Below, one piece after another: positions 38,001-48,944 of a DNA stretch of 64,000 nt (positions within the stretch are counted from its first letter, which is position 1; each line of letters starts with the position of its first letter). The translations under genes and the position numbers were made by a program. This stretch comes from Schistosoma haematobium (Eukaryota > Platyhelminthes > Trematoda > Strigeidida > Schistosomatidae): NCBI RefSeq assembly GCF_000699445.3, contig NC_067199.1:29658402-29722401 (forward strand), read 5' to 3'. The notes below the pieces were generated by a model. That model was given only the letters and a program-made list of their open reading frames with translations, was not told where the DNA came from and did not search any database.

Positions 38001-40600
38001 GGTATACATATACGTAGTGTAATGTTTATTCAGAATAATAAAAACACTAATTTCTTTACCAACTCTACATTTGCTGAATTCTTCTTTAAAGTTGTAAACA
38101 ACTGAAAGATACCCAACATAATCACAACATTTAAATATAAGTTAGGTGATGTGTACCTCAGAAGTAAACACACTGAATAGTATCCTGAAGAAGTAGAATA
38201 CAGTTATAAGATTTCGTTTAGATTAATATGTCATAGACATACGTTCCGTACTAATAATCTATTCGATCAATAATCGGCTTCTTGAAAAATTGAGCTGCGG
38301 TAACATCTATGAATTGGAACTGCTGCAACTCACTTTGTGGTTACTGAAAAACTATCAAATTCTTCAAGATCTTAAAAACACTTTTGTAATGAGTATCAAC
38401 TAGCATGAAAATTGCGCTTCAGATTTCTTGCTGATCCCCTTCAACCATTAAACATCGAAAAATGTTCAACACCGTTTCAAGCCACTTAGTTTATCCACTA
38501 CATCGTAAACGTCATTGGTAGAGTTCAACTAATATCAAAGCCTATACAAAACGTAACTGCTTACTAACCAATAATCGGTTAGTGAATTTAAAAGCAAAAG
38601 ATACATTTAATTCGCAGGTATTCATTCACAAACATTCTCATTGCCCTGATGAGTTATTCGCAGTATATAAATCACTCATTTAGTTCCATGAACTAGTATT
38701 ACCTCTGCATAATGCGTTTTACTACTTTCCTTAATTTAAACAGTAATATTATGATTTTATATCATAAGCCTCTGTTATTATACTTGCTTAATTTTCTATA
38801 TCCTTCGGATTATTTTCTCGCGTACGAGAGATTTGTGGAGATAATTCGATCTTATAGATCACATCACAGACTGACCTTAGTTAAGTAACCATTATGAATA
38901 ATAATATGCCACATTTTATTCACTTCTTTATCTACTGAGCTATCGGTACACATAAAGCTGGCTCTCGAGCTTAGTCTGCGAATCGATTTCCTCAGTTGAC
39001 TCAATCGATTTGGCTTACAAATTATTCCACGTAGTAGTATGATAAAAAGGCAGCTCTTTCACAGTAGATATGAAAGAAATATTCATAGCTTAGTAGTACA
39101 GGGGTTAGAGACTAAAAATAGTTATTATACTATTGACTTACCATCATCTAGACTGTAGAAAGTTTTTAGTTATTAGTGATTTTTTGACTAGTTGATGATG
39201 CGTAACAATCAAATGATTTTGTTCTTTTTAAATCCCATCAGTTGAAGCCGTCTACTACTATAGCTGTCTTTGCTTCTTCAAACCGATTCGCAAAATAAGA
39301 GGTTGGACATTGTCGAGCAAGACCTAAAGCACTGGGTTCGAGTCCCGTGTGAGGGATCGTAGATGCGCACTGTTGAGGAGTCTCATACTAGAATGAAACG
39401 GCCATCAAGTACTTCTGGGTTTTCAGTGGTGGTTTAACATGGATTGGTTCATGGTCTTAATTAAAACTCGATAATCTCCACAACCCTATACTGATAAATC
39501 AACTTTGATTGAATAATTCAGTCATCATACACGAATCGTAAATAAAAACATACCTCAATTAACTCCACTTCACGAAAACCTATTGAATATTCTTTTTTAT
39601 CAACAATCTTGTTGAAACCAACTGTTAAGTAGAGTACTAATGTATAAAGATATGGTCCAGTCTCCGTACCAATAGGCCACCATAATTTAACTTTTGATTG
39701 ATTACGTAACACCTCCATAGTGATCATTTCATTTTCCATTCCAAAACACTTTCTTCCAAATACATTTAATTCTTCGATATATGAATAGATACATGCTTTT
39801 GATAGACGATTGTATGACGGCATATTGACTACAATTTCTACATCAATTTCAGCACTCCATAATTTAAATTGATCATGCTGTGAATAAGCATAGAATTTAA
39901 ATCTTTCACCGAATCTTAAACCTGACGGTGAAACCACCAACTGAGGTAATGTCCATAATCCTTGAATAGGTAAAGTTAATCCCCAATCCCAACCAAATAT
40001 TGATTGTGTTGTCCTAACAAGATTTATATGACATTCACCATGAAATCTAAATGGCCAACAAAATGGTGGTGGAATCGATTTTTTTCTAACTTTCATTAGT
40101 TCCGCTTTTTTCTTTGCCATTAATACAGTTGATATACATTTTATTTCTAATATATTTATTCGTTTTAAGTTTAATAAATGATTAATTTTCCATGTATATG
40201 ATAAAAAACTATTCTCTGTAACTCCTAATAAATGATTATTTAAAATGATCTCACAAAATGTATCTATACCATCTATATATAATTCTATAGTATTATTGAA
40301 ATTGAATTGTTCAATGATAAAAATCTTAGTAAATGTCCAATTATCATGTGCTATCCATCTTAATTTTACATCATTATCATCAATGAAAGGATTATTATTA
40401 TTATCAATTATCCATTGTGTACTATAACTATCTATACCAAATTTTGTATAAATTTGTTTTGATATAGTTTGATTAGAAATTATCCAATTCCCAATTAATG
40501 GTATCCATTTTGTTTCTATATTTTGATATGATAATACAGTTGAAATATAAATGAAATTATAAAATATTAAAAAGAAATATTGAATAAAATTAAACATCAT
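28368..40600 (-). CDS. MANBA: Lysosomal beta-mannosidase (glycoside hydrolase family 2), complete, 5 exons
   Basis: Removes beta-linked mannose from the Man-beta1,4-GlcNAc ends of N-glycan fragments in the lysosome. Exons in coding order: 40600-39554, 36349-36021, 34304-33980, 31239-30950, 29307-28368. Phases agree and give 976 residues plus TAA, against about 880 in mammals. The N-terminus MMFNFIQYFFLIFYNF is a hydrophobic signal peptide; either of the first two Met could start. Family marks: GWDWG (203-207), WGGGRYEDDEFYEEADRLGL (422-441), acid/base Glu488 in WSTDNE, nucleophile Glu597 in SEFGIQS, and MGTIYWQLNDIWSTPSW in the last exon. The acid/base motif reads DNE where mammals have NNE. 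First and last exons are Asn/Ile-rich and very AT-rich. A possible ATTAAA signal lies at 28215-28220. Confidence 0.95.
29399..29876 (+). mobile_element. Retroposon with AAATAAATAAATAA tail, nested in SINE-HH
   Basis: About 478 bp, target duplication AAAAACTT (29391-29398 and 29877-29884). It is the same family as 6449-6971 on the opposite strand, but lacks about 48 bp of that copy's middle. The 3' part (GGTTTGGGCACCCTGGCAGT...AAATAAATAAATAA) resembles the tails of the shorter tRNA-like SINEs at 14.5 and 17.3 kb. Open frames in it are short and I see no known protein. Confidence 0.78.
30141..30186 (+). ncRNA. Hammerhead of SINE-HH, core A6 mutated to G
   Basis: Stem I GCACTG/CAGTGC perfect, stem II GTCC/GGAC, GAAA, stem III AC-GGTC-GT and GUC intact, but the core reads CTGGGGA instead of CTGAGGA. 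A single core change should abolish or strongly reduce cleavage. Confidence 0.75.
30604..30653. repeat. (TA)n microsatellite
   Basis: About 25 units in beta-mannosidase intron 4. Confidence 0.96.
30950..31239 (-). CDS. Beta-mannosidase exon 4 (nucleophile Glu)
   Basis: Acceptor TTCTGCAG, donor GTAAGA. Residues 568-663 plus two bases. YGDIHYYTY, RFISEFGIQS (nucleophile) and HRQHHQLG match mammalian FGDVHFYDY, RFASEYGYQS and HRQHHEGG. Confidence 0.95.
31320..31575 (+). mobile_element. SINE-HH, full unit, hammerhead decayed
   Basis: Leader ATATTGTGGATTGATTG, GGCTCAGTGATCTAGAGG in the A-box region, B box GGTTCGATTCC, then GCACTGCTAGTAAAT with core lost. In beta-mannosidase intron 3. Confidence 0.75.
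31997..32039. repeat. (TA)n microsatellite
   Basis: About 21 units in beta-mannosidase intron 3. Confidence 0.96.
32040..33979. other. Beta-mannosidase intron 3, distal part
   Basis: AT-rich sequence without a recognised element. Confidence 0.5.
33980..34304 (-). CDS. Beta-mannosidase exon 3 (acid/base Glu)
   Basis: Acceptor CTATTAG. The donor GTAGGT at 33979 is chosen over the alternative GTAGTA four bases on, because only the former keeps phase with the next exon. Residues 459-567, with HPSIIVWSTDNE and SSPGNGY. Confidence 0.92.
34390..34625 (-). mobile_element. Sm-alpha-type SINE with damaged hammerhead
   Basis: Minus strand; hammerhead at 34414-34456: stem I ATCCGG/CTGGAT, core CTGATGAG, GAAA present. 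The stem III/cleavage segment has lost two bases (AAACACGCCC where intact copies have AAACGCGCGTCC), so the GUC site is gone. Shares CCTAAACATCAATGGGAAGA with the 47.8 kb copy. Lies just 5' of beta-mannosidase exon 3, in intron 2. Confidence 0.8.
35560..35710 (-). mobile_element. SINE-HH fragment (tRNA-like and hammerhead region), degraded
   Basis: Minus strand: GGCCCAGTAGTCCAGAGG (A-box region), AGATTCGAAAGTT in the B-box place, and a hammerhead remnant GATCCCATACTAAGACAT. In beta-mannosidase intron 2. Confidence 0.65.
36021..36349 (-). CDS. Beta-mannosidase exon 2 (start of catalytic barrel)
   Basis: Acceptor ATTTTAG, donor GTGAAT. Residues 350-458 plus two bases. FYFKINGLPIFITGANWIPA and the WGGG...DEFYE block align with human [20 protein letters not shown]. 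Confidence 0.95.
36350..39269. other. Beta-mannosidase intron 1
   Basis: No coding block or repeat recognised apart from the SINE-HH that follows at 39270. Frames at 36984-37260 and 37621-37803 are AT-rich chance frames. Confidence 0.5.
39270..39495 (+). mobile_element. SINE-HH, 5'-truncated
   Basis: B box GGTTCGAGTCC, then GCACTGTTGAGGAGTCTCAT (core C3 to T, stem II broken), 3' end CTCCACAACCCTATACTGAT. It ends about 58 bp from the 3' splice-donor end of beta-mannosidase exon 1, in intron 1. Confidence 0.75.
39554..40600 (-). CDS. Beta-mannosidase exon 1 (signal peptide, sugar-binding domain)
   Basis: ATG at 40600 (second ATG at 40597). 349 whole codons, ending REVELIE before the donor GTATGT. 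It contains the CWPFRFHGEC and GWDWG blocks typical of GH2 mannosidases. Confidence 0.94.
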
Positions 40601-40939
40601 TTATTATTATAATGATATTTGATTTTTTAAGATATATAAACCGATCATTGAATTATACATAATTGTTTTAATTAGGTTCATGTCATGTATAAAATATACA
40701 TTTAAAATATAATTAAATTAATAATTTTAAATCGAATGTTTTAATTGATTAATTTTGTTTGTTTGTTTGTTTTTTTCAAATCTAATAATTTACTAGTTTA
40801 AATTAATATGATTGGTCAAAACAAGGTCATCTGATTTAGTTTATAGACAATTGATCTAGGTTGGGTTAATTATTTATTGATTTATATTTAATAAAATATA
40901 GAACTTAATTATATAGATTAACTAATTTAATAGTTGAAT

Positions 40940-41057
40940 TCATGAGTTGATTAAAACTAGATCACTATAGAAAATTATCGAATACTTCCAGGTTTTCCAT
41001 GGTGATCATGAATTCAATTATTAAATTACTACAATCTCTACAAAACCCTATATCTGA
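40940..41057. mobile_element. SINE-HH 3' fragment with inverted left part
   Basis: 40940-40973 is the antisense of the segment GGTGGTCTAGCTTCAATTG...; 40975-41057 is the sense 3' end (CTTCCAGGTTTTCCATGGTG...CTCTACAAAACCC). Upstream of the beta-mannosidase gene. Confidence 0.68.
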
Positions 41058-41157
41058 TTTTAACTAATTGTAAATATTTTATATAGAGTAAACGACTTTA
41101 TTATTTGAAAAAAATCGAAAAATTAGTGTATCATTTTACTGAAAATCATTATGAATT

Positions 41158-43016
41158 CTTCAATCCACTCTGTCCTAGGCCTTCCTTTCCAGATCTGTCC
41201 AATTTTTGTTCATTGTTCTCATATCTGTCTCCATTTCCACGCGTCATATGTTCTTTGTTCTTACTCTTCTCCTGGCTTTGAGGATTCCACGTGAGGGCTT
41301 GCCTTGTGACGCAGTTTGATGCTTTCTTCAATGTGTGTCCTATCCACTTTCTGATTTCTTTATCTACTGGAATCTGGTTTGTTTACATCTGCGAAATCCC
41401 CTCCATTAAGTGTGATTCGATTGGTGCATGGTGTGTTGTATTGGAGAATCTCGCTTTTCCCTTTGTATACGTTGAGACCTACTGCTGCTACACTGGTCGT
41501 CTCCTCCTGCATTTGCTGTTGTGTGTGCGATAGAAGAGCCAGATCATCTGCAAAGTTTAGATTATTCAGCTGTATCCTAGCTGTCTACTGTATCCCATCC
41601 TTACCCCAGATGTTGACGTTTTCATGATTCAGTCAATCACCAGAAGAAAGAGAAAGGGTGAGAGTAACCAACCTTGCCTGACACCGGTCTATACCTCGAA
41701 CGAGTCTGTCAATTGTCCTCCATGCACAATTTTGCAGTTTAATCCATCATAGGAATTCTGTATGATGCTGACTATCTTCTCAGGCACGCCGTAGTGTCAG
41801 AGAAGCTTCCATAGTGTTGTCCTATCCACGCTATTAAATGCTCTATCGTAGTCAATGAAGTTGATGTAGTGATGAATTCCATTCAATTGATTGTTCCACA
41901 ACGATCCGTAGAGTTGCGATTTGGTCTGTACACGATCTATCCTTACGGAATCCTGCCTGTTGGTCACGAAGTTGGGCGTCTACGCAGTCCTTCATCCTGT
42001 TTAACAATACCCTGTTGAAGACTTTTCCTGGTATTGGAGGAAGAGTGATGCCCTTATAGTTATCACACTTGCTGAAATTGTCTATCTTTGGTATTTTTAT
42101 GAGGTGTCCTTCTTTCCAGTCTGTTGGTACTTGTTCTTCATCCCAAATCTTGCTGAAGAGAATGTGGAGTACCCTTTCAGTTACTGCCACGTCTGCTTTT
42201 AGTGCCGCTGCTGGAATGTTGTCTGGTCCTGCCGCTCTGCCACTCTTGAAGCGGCGGCCTGCTTGAATATCTGGGCTACCTGTTCCTCCGATCTCGATAT
42301 TCCATCAAGTTATCTGTTTTGTTGTTTGTTTTAGCACATCATTACGTCGATTGTGCTCACAATCTATTCAGGCGCGTTTATGAAAAGTTTACAACCTTTC
42401 GTTATACGGGATACAAAAAGGTACAATCAGCGACATCATGGTGGCCGGCAATATGCATTGAAACGAATGAACATTAATCAAATGTGGATTACCGAACTCC
42501 TAACATCTAACTGGTCATCATTCAAAATTTATCGTCACAATCGATCAAGGTATAAGAAAAGGAAACTTGTTGAAATATTTTATGCTGAAAATTCTATGTT
42601 GTACCAAAAATATAATGTTGAATAAAGCTTCTAATAATAATAATAATTCGTCTGATGGCCATGCTGATCTCTTCGATTGCTGGTGGGCTGACATCGATTG
42701 AGAGGTTCGAGGGTGCTTCTTCGATGTTGGGTGGGTTCAGTGGAGCTGGTCGATTCAAGAGTTCTTTGAAGTGTCCTACCTACCTGTTTCGCTGGTTTTC
42801 GATGTTGGTGATTATCTTGCCATCCTTGCTTTTCACTGGTCGCTCCGGTTTACGGTGATTTCCAGAGAGTTTCTTTGTTGTATCATACAAGTGTCTCATG
42901 TTTCCTTCTCTTTCAGCCTTTTCTGCCGTCATTACTAGATCTCCCACATACTTATGTTTGTCGGATCTGATGCTCCTCTCCACCTGCTTGTTTACTTCTG
43001 TGCATTCAGTTTGTGC
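41158..43016 (-). mobile_element. Degenerate RTE (SR2-like) fragment, interrupted by another insert
   Basis: Same family as the 10.5 kb copy: [32 protein letters not shown] and STIEWNSSLH-type blocks are read on the minus strand in broken frames. It lacks the last about 65 bases of the ORF and the (TAAG)n tail, and is deleted between the region near 41380 and the FADD-proximal part. A foreign segment at about 42250-42648 splits it. The right end abuts a SINE-HH 3' fragment at 43014. It lies about 550 bp upstream of the beta-mannosidase start codon. Confidence 0.88.
42250..42648 (+). mobile_element. Unidentified retroposed insert inside the RTE fragment, with ORF end, AATAAA and (AAT)n tail
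   Basis: The flanking RTE sequence resumes exactly where it stopped (compare 12030-12060 of the full copy). The insert reads open from its first base for 75 codons to TAA at 42475-42477. The frame contains HHYVDCAHNLFRRVYEKF and ATSWWPAICIETNEH, which I do not recognise. About 140 bases later comes AATAAA and a (AAT)n tail, so it is a plus-strand 3' end of a retrotransposon or retroposed mRNA. No clear TSD. Confidence 0.6.
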
Positions 43017-43120
43017 TCATACTAGAACAAAATGGTCGTTTAGTGCCTCTAGGTTTTCAGTGATGGTCTAACATGGATCGATTCATGATCTCAACAACCT
43101 ACAGAACCCTATACTGATAA
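43014..43120 (+). mobile_element. SINE-HH 3' fragment joined to the RTE fragment
   Basis: Starts CTCATACTAGAACAAAATGG (hammerhead second half) exactly where RTE similarity ends, and runs to ACCCTATACTGATA. Confidence 0.72.
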
Positions 43121-46100
43121 TATTATTTTTATTACCAAGTTGTTGAAATTGTCGGAAAGCAACTTTAATTCTAGCGAAACCCTACTTCACTGATAATAAG
43201 TATTAGAATGATCACACATTAATTTAATCTTCAATATCTAAGCAAATTAAATTCATACACATATAGGATGGGTCACTGGATTTTTTGGAGATGAATTACC
43301 TTTCTAATTATATACAACTTATTTACTTACTATCAATTAATTGATTACATTATATTCATTTATTCTCTGGTTTGTTTATCAATAATCTACCATTTTTGTG
43401 CATTCATACATTCATACATGCATGTATGTTTGGACTGTTTTCTATGCTGGTTACTAGGACCAAACATAATTATTCGCTTATATTTATTGCCTTAGTATAT
43501 GAGTACCACTTACTTATCATCAATTCATCATCTCCTTAGTAAATTATTAGGAATGCAGTTTGTTTTTTTGTTTTATACAAAAACGTCTCTCCATCGATAT
43601 TCATTTTAAATATATACAAAATAAAACAAAACTGTAACATTACAAAGAAGAAATGGGCAAATTAATTACAGGTAGGCATTTAAAGTATTAAGCCAAAATG
43701 AAAATAGGAAAGAAAAAAAAGCAAACAACAACAATCTTCAACTGAACAAAATGCAAATCTCACATAAAACATACCTCGACAGGTGTTAAAAACTAACTAA
43801 TCAAATAAATAAATAAAACCTTATTGAAACTCTTCATAAAACTGTACTACACTTAGTAGCTATGGTGATATTTATTATTATTATTATTATTATCGTTTCA
43901 CATCTTCATTTCATAAAATTATCTCATATGTATCCATGTCCGTATGTATAAATGTGTATATATTTTATCTTTTTAACACTGACTTTATCATTTACAGAAC
44001 CTATCATTTTTATTTATATTTATAGAAGAGGTGAACACTTTATGGTGAATGGATTTATACTAAAAAAAAGCACATACATGAGATGGGCAAGCATTGGAAT
44101 AGGTATATATGTATATCTTTTTGACTTGGTTGATGAATGAAATTTGAAATGTTTAGCTAATAATTCTATTATACAGTTGATTTAAACAAATTAGCACAAA
44201 TGAAGATATACATATCAGGTCATTAAGTCAATGATGACTTATAGAAACCATAATTTCATACATTATACATTTAAAACATAAATGAGTCATAAATAGATGT
44301 GTTTAATCAATGTTATTATAAACATATAACTAAGGAAAATCGCAATAATGTTTTCCACATTAAACTGAATGTGTCAAACTAATTATTATTACTATCATTA
44401 TTATTATTATTATTGTATATTTAATTAACAATATCAGTTGGTGATTTGTTTTATTCGATTAATCTTAATTAATTTATTATATATATGTATTACTACGTAC
44501 AATAACTTTTCATGCAGTACACTATGTATATAGTTTCTTCTTTTTGATAGATACATTTCTTCATAACTTTGTTTAACCTTGCAAATGATACATCAAAATA
44601 ATGAATGAATGAACATGGTTTAGTCATACTTTGTTTGGGCAACTAATGAATCAGTACATATATATAAGTATAATTCTTATTTAAAAGTTCATAACTCAGA
44701 CAGTAATTACAAAGTACATAAATATATATCCAAATTCCGTATTCGTTATAAATGAAATATAAATACATCATTTTGTATAATTTCTATGTATTACTTAGGT
44801 AATAATGTAAGGAACATTCGAATTGCAAAAGAAATAATATTCTTAATCTTTTGTTTTTCTTTTTGAATTTAATTAATTCTCAAAATAAAGAAGGAACGAA
44901 TTGAGCGAAGAAATTTCATTTCAATCTTATTTTGAATTCAAAAGAGATTCGTACAACCACTTTCTTTGCCTTGGCCATCAGTATAAGATTTCCTTCAAAA
45001 GAACTATTTTTCATACTTCTTCCAGTTGATTTTTTTGTTTTTTAACTTTTGTAATTTTGTTTCTGTTGTTTTTGAACTTTACAACTTGTCAACATTCATC
45101 TCTTGATTCTTACATAACTACTATTCTATTGACCATCCATTAAAAAATTCTGTTCCTTCTCTTTTCATATTTTACGCAACGTAGCAACGTCTTGATTTTC
45201 GAATAAATACTTTGATTATAAATAATCCTCTTTCTTCTAATTACTCAATGTTAACTTAAATGTCATTATGTAATTATTACTTAACGTATCCACTCGATGA
45301 GTATTATATCATTATTGTAAATTATATATATGTTAGTGTAGAGCCATGATGAAAAACTAATTGAAAAGAAATTTCTTCGCTCAATTCGTTCCTTCTTTAT
45401 TTACCAAATGGCAAAATGGGGATTTTCACTATAAATTCTCAGTTTATGATAAGTATGACCTTCAAATTATGTATTGTACGTTGAAACTTATCTATATTAT
45501 TTAATCAGTTGTTGAAAATGAATATCATTCTAGTTTAGTACTCATTCAATAGTAAGATTTAATTGTATTTCTTTAGATATCACTATATGAATTGATTTGA
45601 GTAAACATGAAGTCCTTCAATTGATTTCTGTACTAAAATATAAAAATAGTTAACTATGGTTGAAATCAATTCAATTCTCCAATAGAATACCGACTAATTT
45701 CATACTACTTACATTAGTTAGTATTTATTCTCAAATACTCAAGTAGTATTTATTAAATTTGTCTCAAGTTAGATTTTACTCATCGTTTTTTACCAATTAA
45801 ACGTAAATATGTAAAAAAAAAAGTGAAAAGTACACTCAATTCTGAATAATTCCAATCAGTTTTCGGGGTTATCTCCTTGTAACATCGAAAATGGTTAGTG
45901 GGAGCAAATATGCAACTCAGTAATTTAAATTAAATCTGATAACATTGTAAACTGCCCATATGTATTCAGCTATTGATTAGTTTATATTAACTACTGTCTA
46001 ATTCCATTTATTCAAATTCACCTACTGATCAGATTGATTTGTTATTTTGATATATGTTCTGAATCAGTGGTAGGTCAGTTATATATCTGGAGTTGGAGCG

Positions 46101-47056
46101 TAAATATATCTCTATCTGCAGTTTCTTCCTCATTTTTACATAGAATCATATCAGTCTTTATTCAGTTATAAAACGACAATTAACTAGTTGTATCCTCAGG
46201 ATACAATAAGTAGCTGTACCAGTTGTTATTTTCTCGCCAAAACAACTTTCGAATGGGAAAAAATAAATATTTTTATGTACTGATACGAGTGATTGAGTAA
46301 TCAGTGTTAACATGAACGATAATTACGTTTTAAAAAAATATCTGTCGGCATAAGATGGAGGGTTTACACCAAAGCAATTCCATACATCTGAACAAGGCTT
46401 ATTATCCACTTAACATAATCCAATTTAAGTTTGTCACTCACTTGAACATTCATATGGGGTTATAATAATGTTTTGTAATTGTAAATTAGTAAATACTTTC
46501 TCCAAACCTAAAGGTTGGTATTTGTTTCGAATTTATAATAATTCTTCATGTTTTCTAACTATCACATTTAAAGTGACCTAAGATTACTATACGCCCGTCA
46601 CCTTTTTCAATTTAAACTACTCGAGAAGAAAAAGATTTCTTCGAAAACTCTTGAGATATGATCATTGTAAACTTCATCCACATTGTCCATGAAACGAGAG
46701 TTTATTTGAAATCTTCTCTCACTGATTTACTCAGCTAATGACATTTTAATATTTAACTCTATCCATTCTAGCGGAAAATCATATTCTATATGGACGTCAT
46801 ATGAAAAATTTAACAGCATAAGTTTATTTTCAAAATAAATTTTCCCAGTCCCCAAATAATAAAAATGAACAAAATGTAAATTAAAATTCAATTGACAGTT
46901 ACATCTAATAATTGAATTAGATAGAGTCGACTGCTTAGCTGCCCATTAATACACAGATTTAAATTATCATACCTAACAGACAAAATTTAATTTTCCGATT
47001 AAAAAACTACCTTAGGTTTACTAGTAATGAACAAAGTATTTTTTCACTACATAGTT
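43121..47056. other. Intergenic, AT-rich
   Basis: Contains the inverted-repeat pair at 44883-45402 and short (TAT)n tracts near 43875 and 44400. No gene recognised. Confidence 0.5.
44883..45402. repeat. 43-bp inverted repeats enclosing 434 bp
   Basis: 44883-44925 and 45360-45402 are reverse complements at 42 of 43 positions; both contain GAAGGAACGAATTGAGCG or its complement. No coding content or TSD seen. Could be a foldback/MITE-type element or a local inverted duplication. Confidence 0.75.
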
Positions 47057-47070
47057 AAGATTCTATTTTA

Positions 47071-47518
47071 CTTACTTACATACTTGCGCCTGTTAATCCC
47101 ATTGGAGCATTGGCGGCCGACCAGCACCCTCCAACCCACTTTGTCCTGGGCCTTCCTTTCCAGATATGTCCAATTTTTGTTCATTCTTCTCATACCTGTC
47201 TCCATTCCTACGCGTCATGTGTTCTTTGGTCTTCCTTTTCTCCTTTAGTCTTAAGGAGTCCATGTGAGGGATCGCCTTGTGACACAGTTGGATGCTTTCT
47301 TCAATGTGTGTCCTATCCACTTTCTGATTTCTTCCTCCACTGGAATCTGGTTTGTTCTCTCCCACAATGGTTGTTGCTGGAGCCTGGAGTCAGGAGCCCC
47401 TCTTGGACTACTGCCGGTCCCAAGCCCGAATAAAGGAGGAGGGTTGGACATGGGGTTAGCGACCCCATGCCGTAGAAAACTAACTCGCTAAAAAAACGCT
47501 AACCAGAAATCATAATTC
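47071..47518 (-). mobile_element. Short RTE insertion with an inverted 5' segment
   Basis: 47071-47380 is the RTE 3' end on the minus strand (CTTA repeats in plus reading; HIEESIQ and NEQKLDISGKE C-terminal blocks). 47381-47518 is the RTE 5' region in the opposite orientation: its plus strand reads CTGCCGGTCCCAAGCCCG, the reverse complement of 13720-13737. The whole is flanked by AAGATTCTATTTTA (47057-47070) and AAGATTATATTTTA (47519-47532), a 14-bp TSD with one mismatch. That makes it one insertion with a 5' inversion and a deletion of about 2.8 kb. Confidence 0.88.
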
Positions 47519-47770
47519 AAGATTATATTTTATGAATCCATAATTTATTCGATCAAAATTTCTTTTTTATTGAAACTTTCAGGTAAAGATATCTTACTGT
47601 CAATCTTTAGAAGAAATAAAAGTTATTAAAAATATCTAAGTCATAAATTTGATCACATATAACGGTAATGTGATTAAAGTCAATTTTACAAAGTGTAAAT
47701 AATTTATGCATAAAAATAAAACTGACAATTTAAGTTTCCCGCTGAAATAATCTAAATTAAATGTTATACC

Positions 47771-47960
47771 CATAGATGGATGGTGGTTAACAGTGAGATC
47801 CAGGACGCGCGTCTCGTCCTATTTGGGACTCATCAGCCGGATGTAATTTGATCCCAGAGTTTATTTTCACTCCACAACTCATATGCCAACAAGAGACCGA
47901 TCATTTTCAGCCCTAAACATCAATGGGAAGATTCAAACAGGCAATACAAAATGAACTTAA
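47771..47960 (-). mobile_element. Sm-alpha-type SINE with core-mutant hammerhead
   Basis: Hammerhead at 47798-47842, minus: stem I ATCCGG/CTGGAT, CTGATGAG, stem II GTCC/GGAC, GCGCGTC cleavage site all as in the schistosome satellite ribozyme, but CGAAAC reads CGAGAC (A14 to G). Confidence 0.82.
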
Positions 47961-48234
47961 ATGTTATACCGTTATCAAAGTTTCAAAACATAAAAATTTT
48001 ATGAATATGATTGTTTAGATTGTCTCATTCAATGAAAGTTAGTTCACACAGCAAAGAAATTCAAAGTGAAATTATTTTAAGGTAATTTTCACTATAAATT
48101 AAGTTCAGCTAAAAATCAGAGAACAATTGTTAGTAGCTTTTTTTCCTACTTTGGGACTCTACAGAAGTGAGATAAAACAAAGTTATCTATCTTGTGGGTG
48201 GTTACTGGTGAGTACGTGACAACTATCAGTATAG

Positions 48235-48610
48235 GGTTGTGTAGACTGTTGAGTTTTAATTGAAATCATGAACCGATCCATGTTAGACCATCACTGAAAA
48301 CCTAGATGCACTGAACGACCGTTTCGTTTCAGTATGGGACTCCTCAACAGTGCATATGCACGATCCCTCACGTGAATTCGAACCCAAGACCTTCGGTCTC
48401 ACGCGTGAACACTTAACCTCTAGACCAATGAGCCGACGTCCAATGGTGTTAATGTCTAACTCCAACCGATCCATGAACTTGTGCGACCGTTCACCATTGC
48501 CTTCAGTGAGTAAATGCCTCACACCAGATACAGTTGAATTCCACTAATCACGGCTTCTGACTAGAACTCCAGGAAATCTATGTTGAAGCTAGTCAATGAT
48601 GAGCACATGA
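48235..48610 (-). mobile_element. SINE-HH full unit; 3' side continues into leader-like sequence
   Basis: Minus strand: leader, GGCTCATTGGTCTAGAGG (A-box region), GGTTCGAATTC, hammerhead 48308-48353 (core TTGAGGA, C3 to T; site GUU; stem II weak), 3' end ACAACCCTATACTGATAG. Beyond the 3' end (48200-48235) it reads TTGTCACGTACTCACCAGTA, similar to the start of the family leader, as in a tandem dimer. Confidence 0.8.
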
Positions 48611-48624
48611 TTATTATCAGAATA

Positions 48625-48845
48625 GGGATTTTTAGAGGTTGTAGTGGGACCCCATCTCAGTATTCTAGAGGTTAAGCGTTCACTCGCGGGACAGGATTTC
48701 GTGGGTTCTAGTCCCGCGCGAGAGTTCATGGACGCACATTACTTAGATGTCTCATTCTAGGAAGAAACGGTTGTCAGTGGTGGTCTAACATTGATCCATT
48801 CATGATTTCAATTAAAAACTCAACAATCTCCACAACCCTATACTA
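48625..48845 (+). mobile_element. SINE-HH, degraded
   Basis: CATCTCAGTATTCTAGAGG (A-box region), GGTTCTAGTCC (B box), hammerhead remnant with AGGAAGAAACGG, 3' end CTCCACAACCCTATACT. Confidence 0.72.
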
Positions 48846-48944
48846 AATCATACAATCTCTTCAATCAAATTGAACAAAGTAACAGCTGAGATGTTTACAC
48901 GGCAAGTGAAAATAACTCATTTAAATTATATCATATCTTGATTT

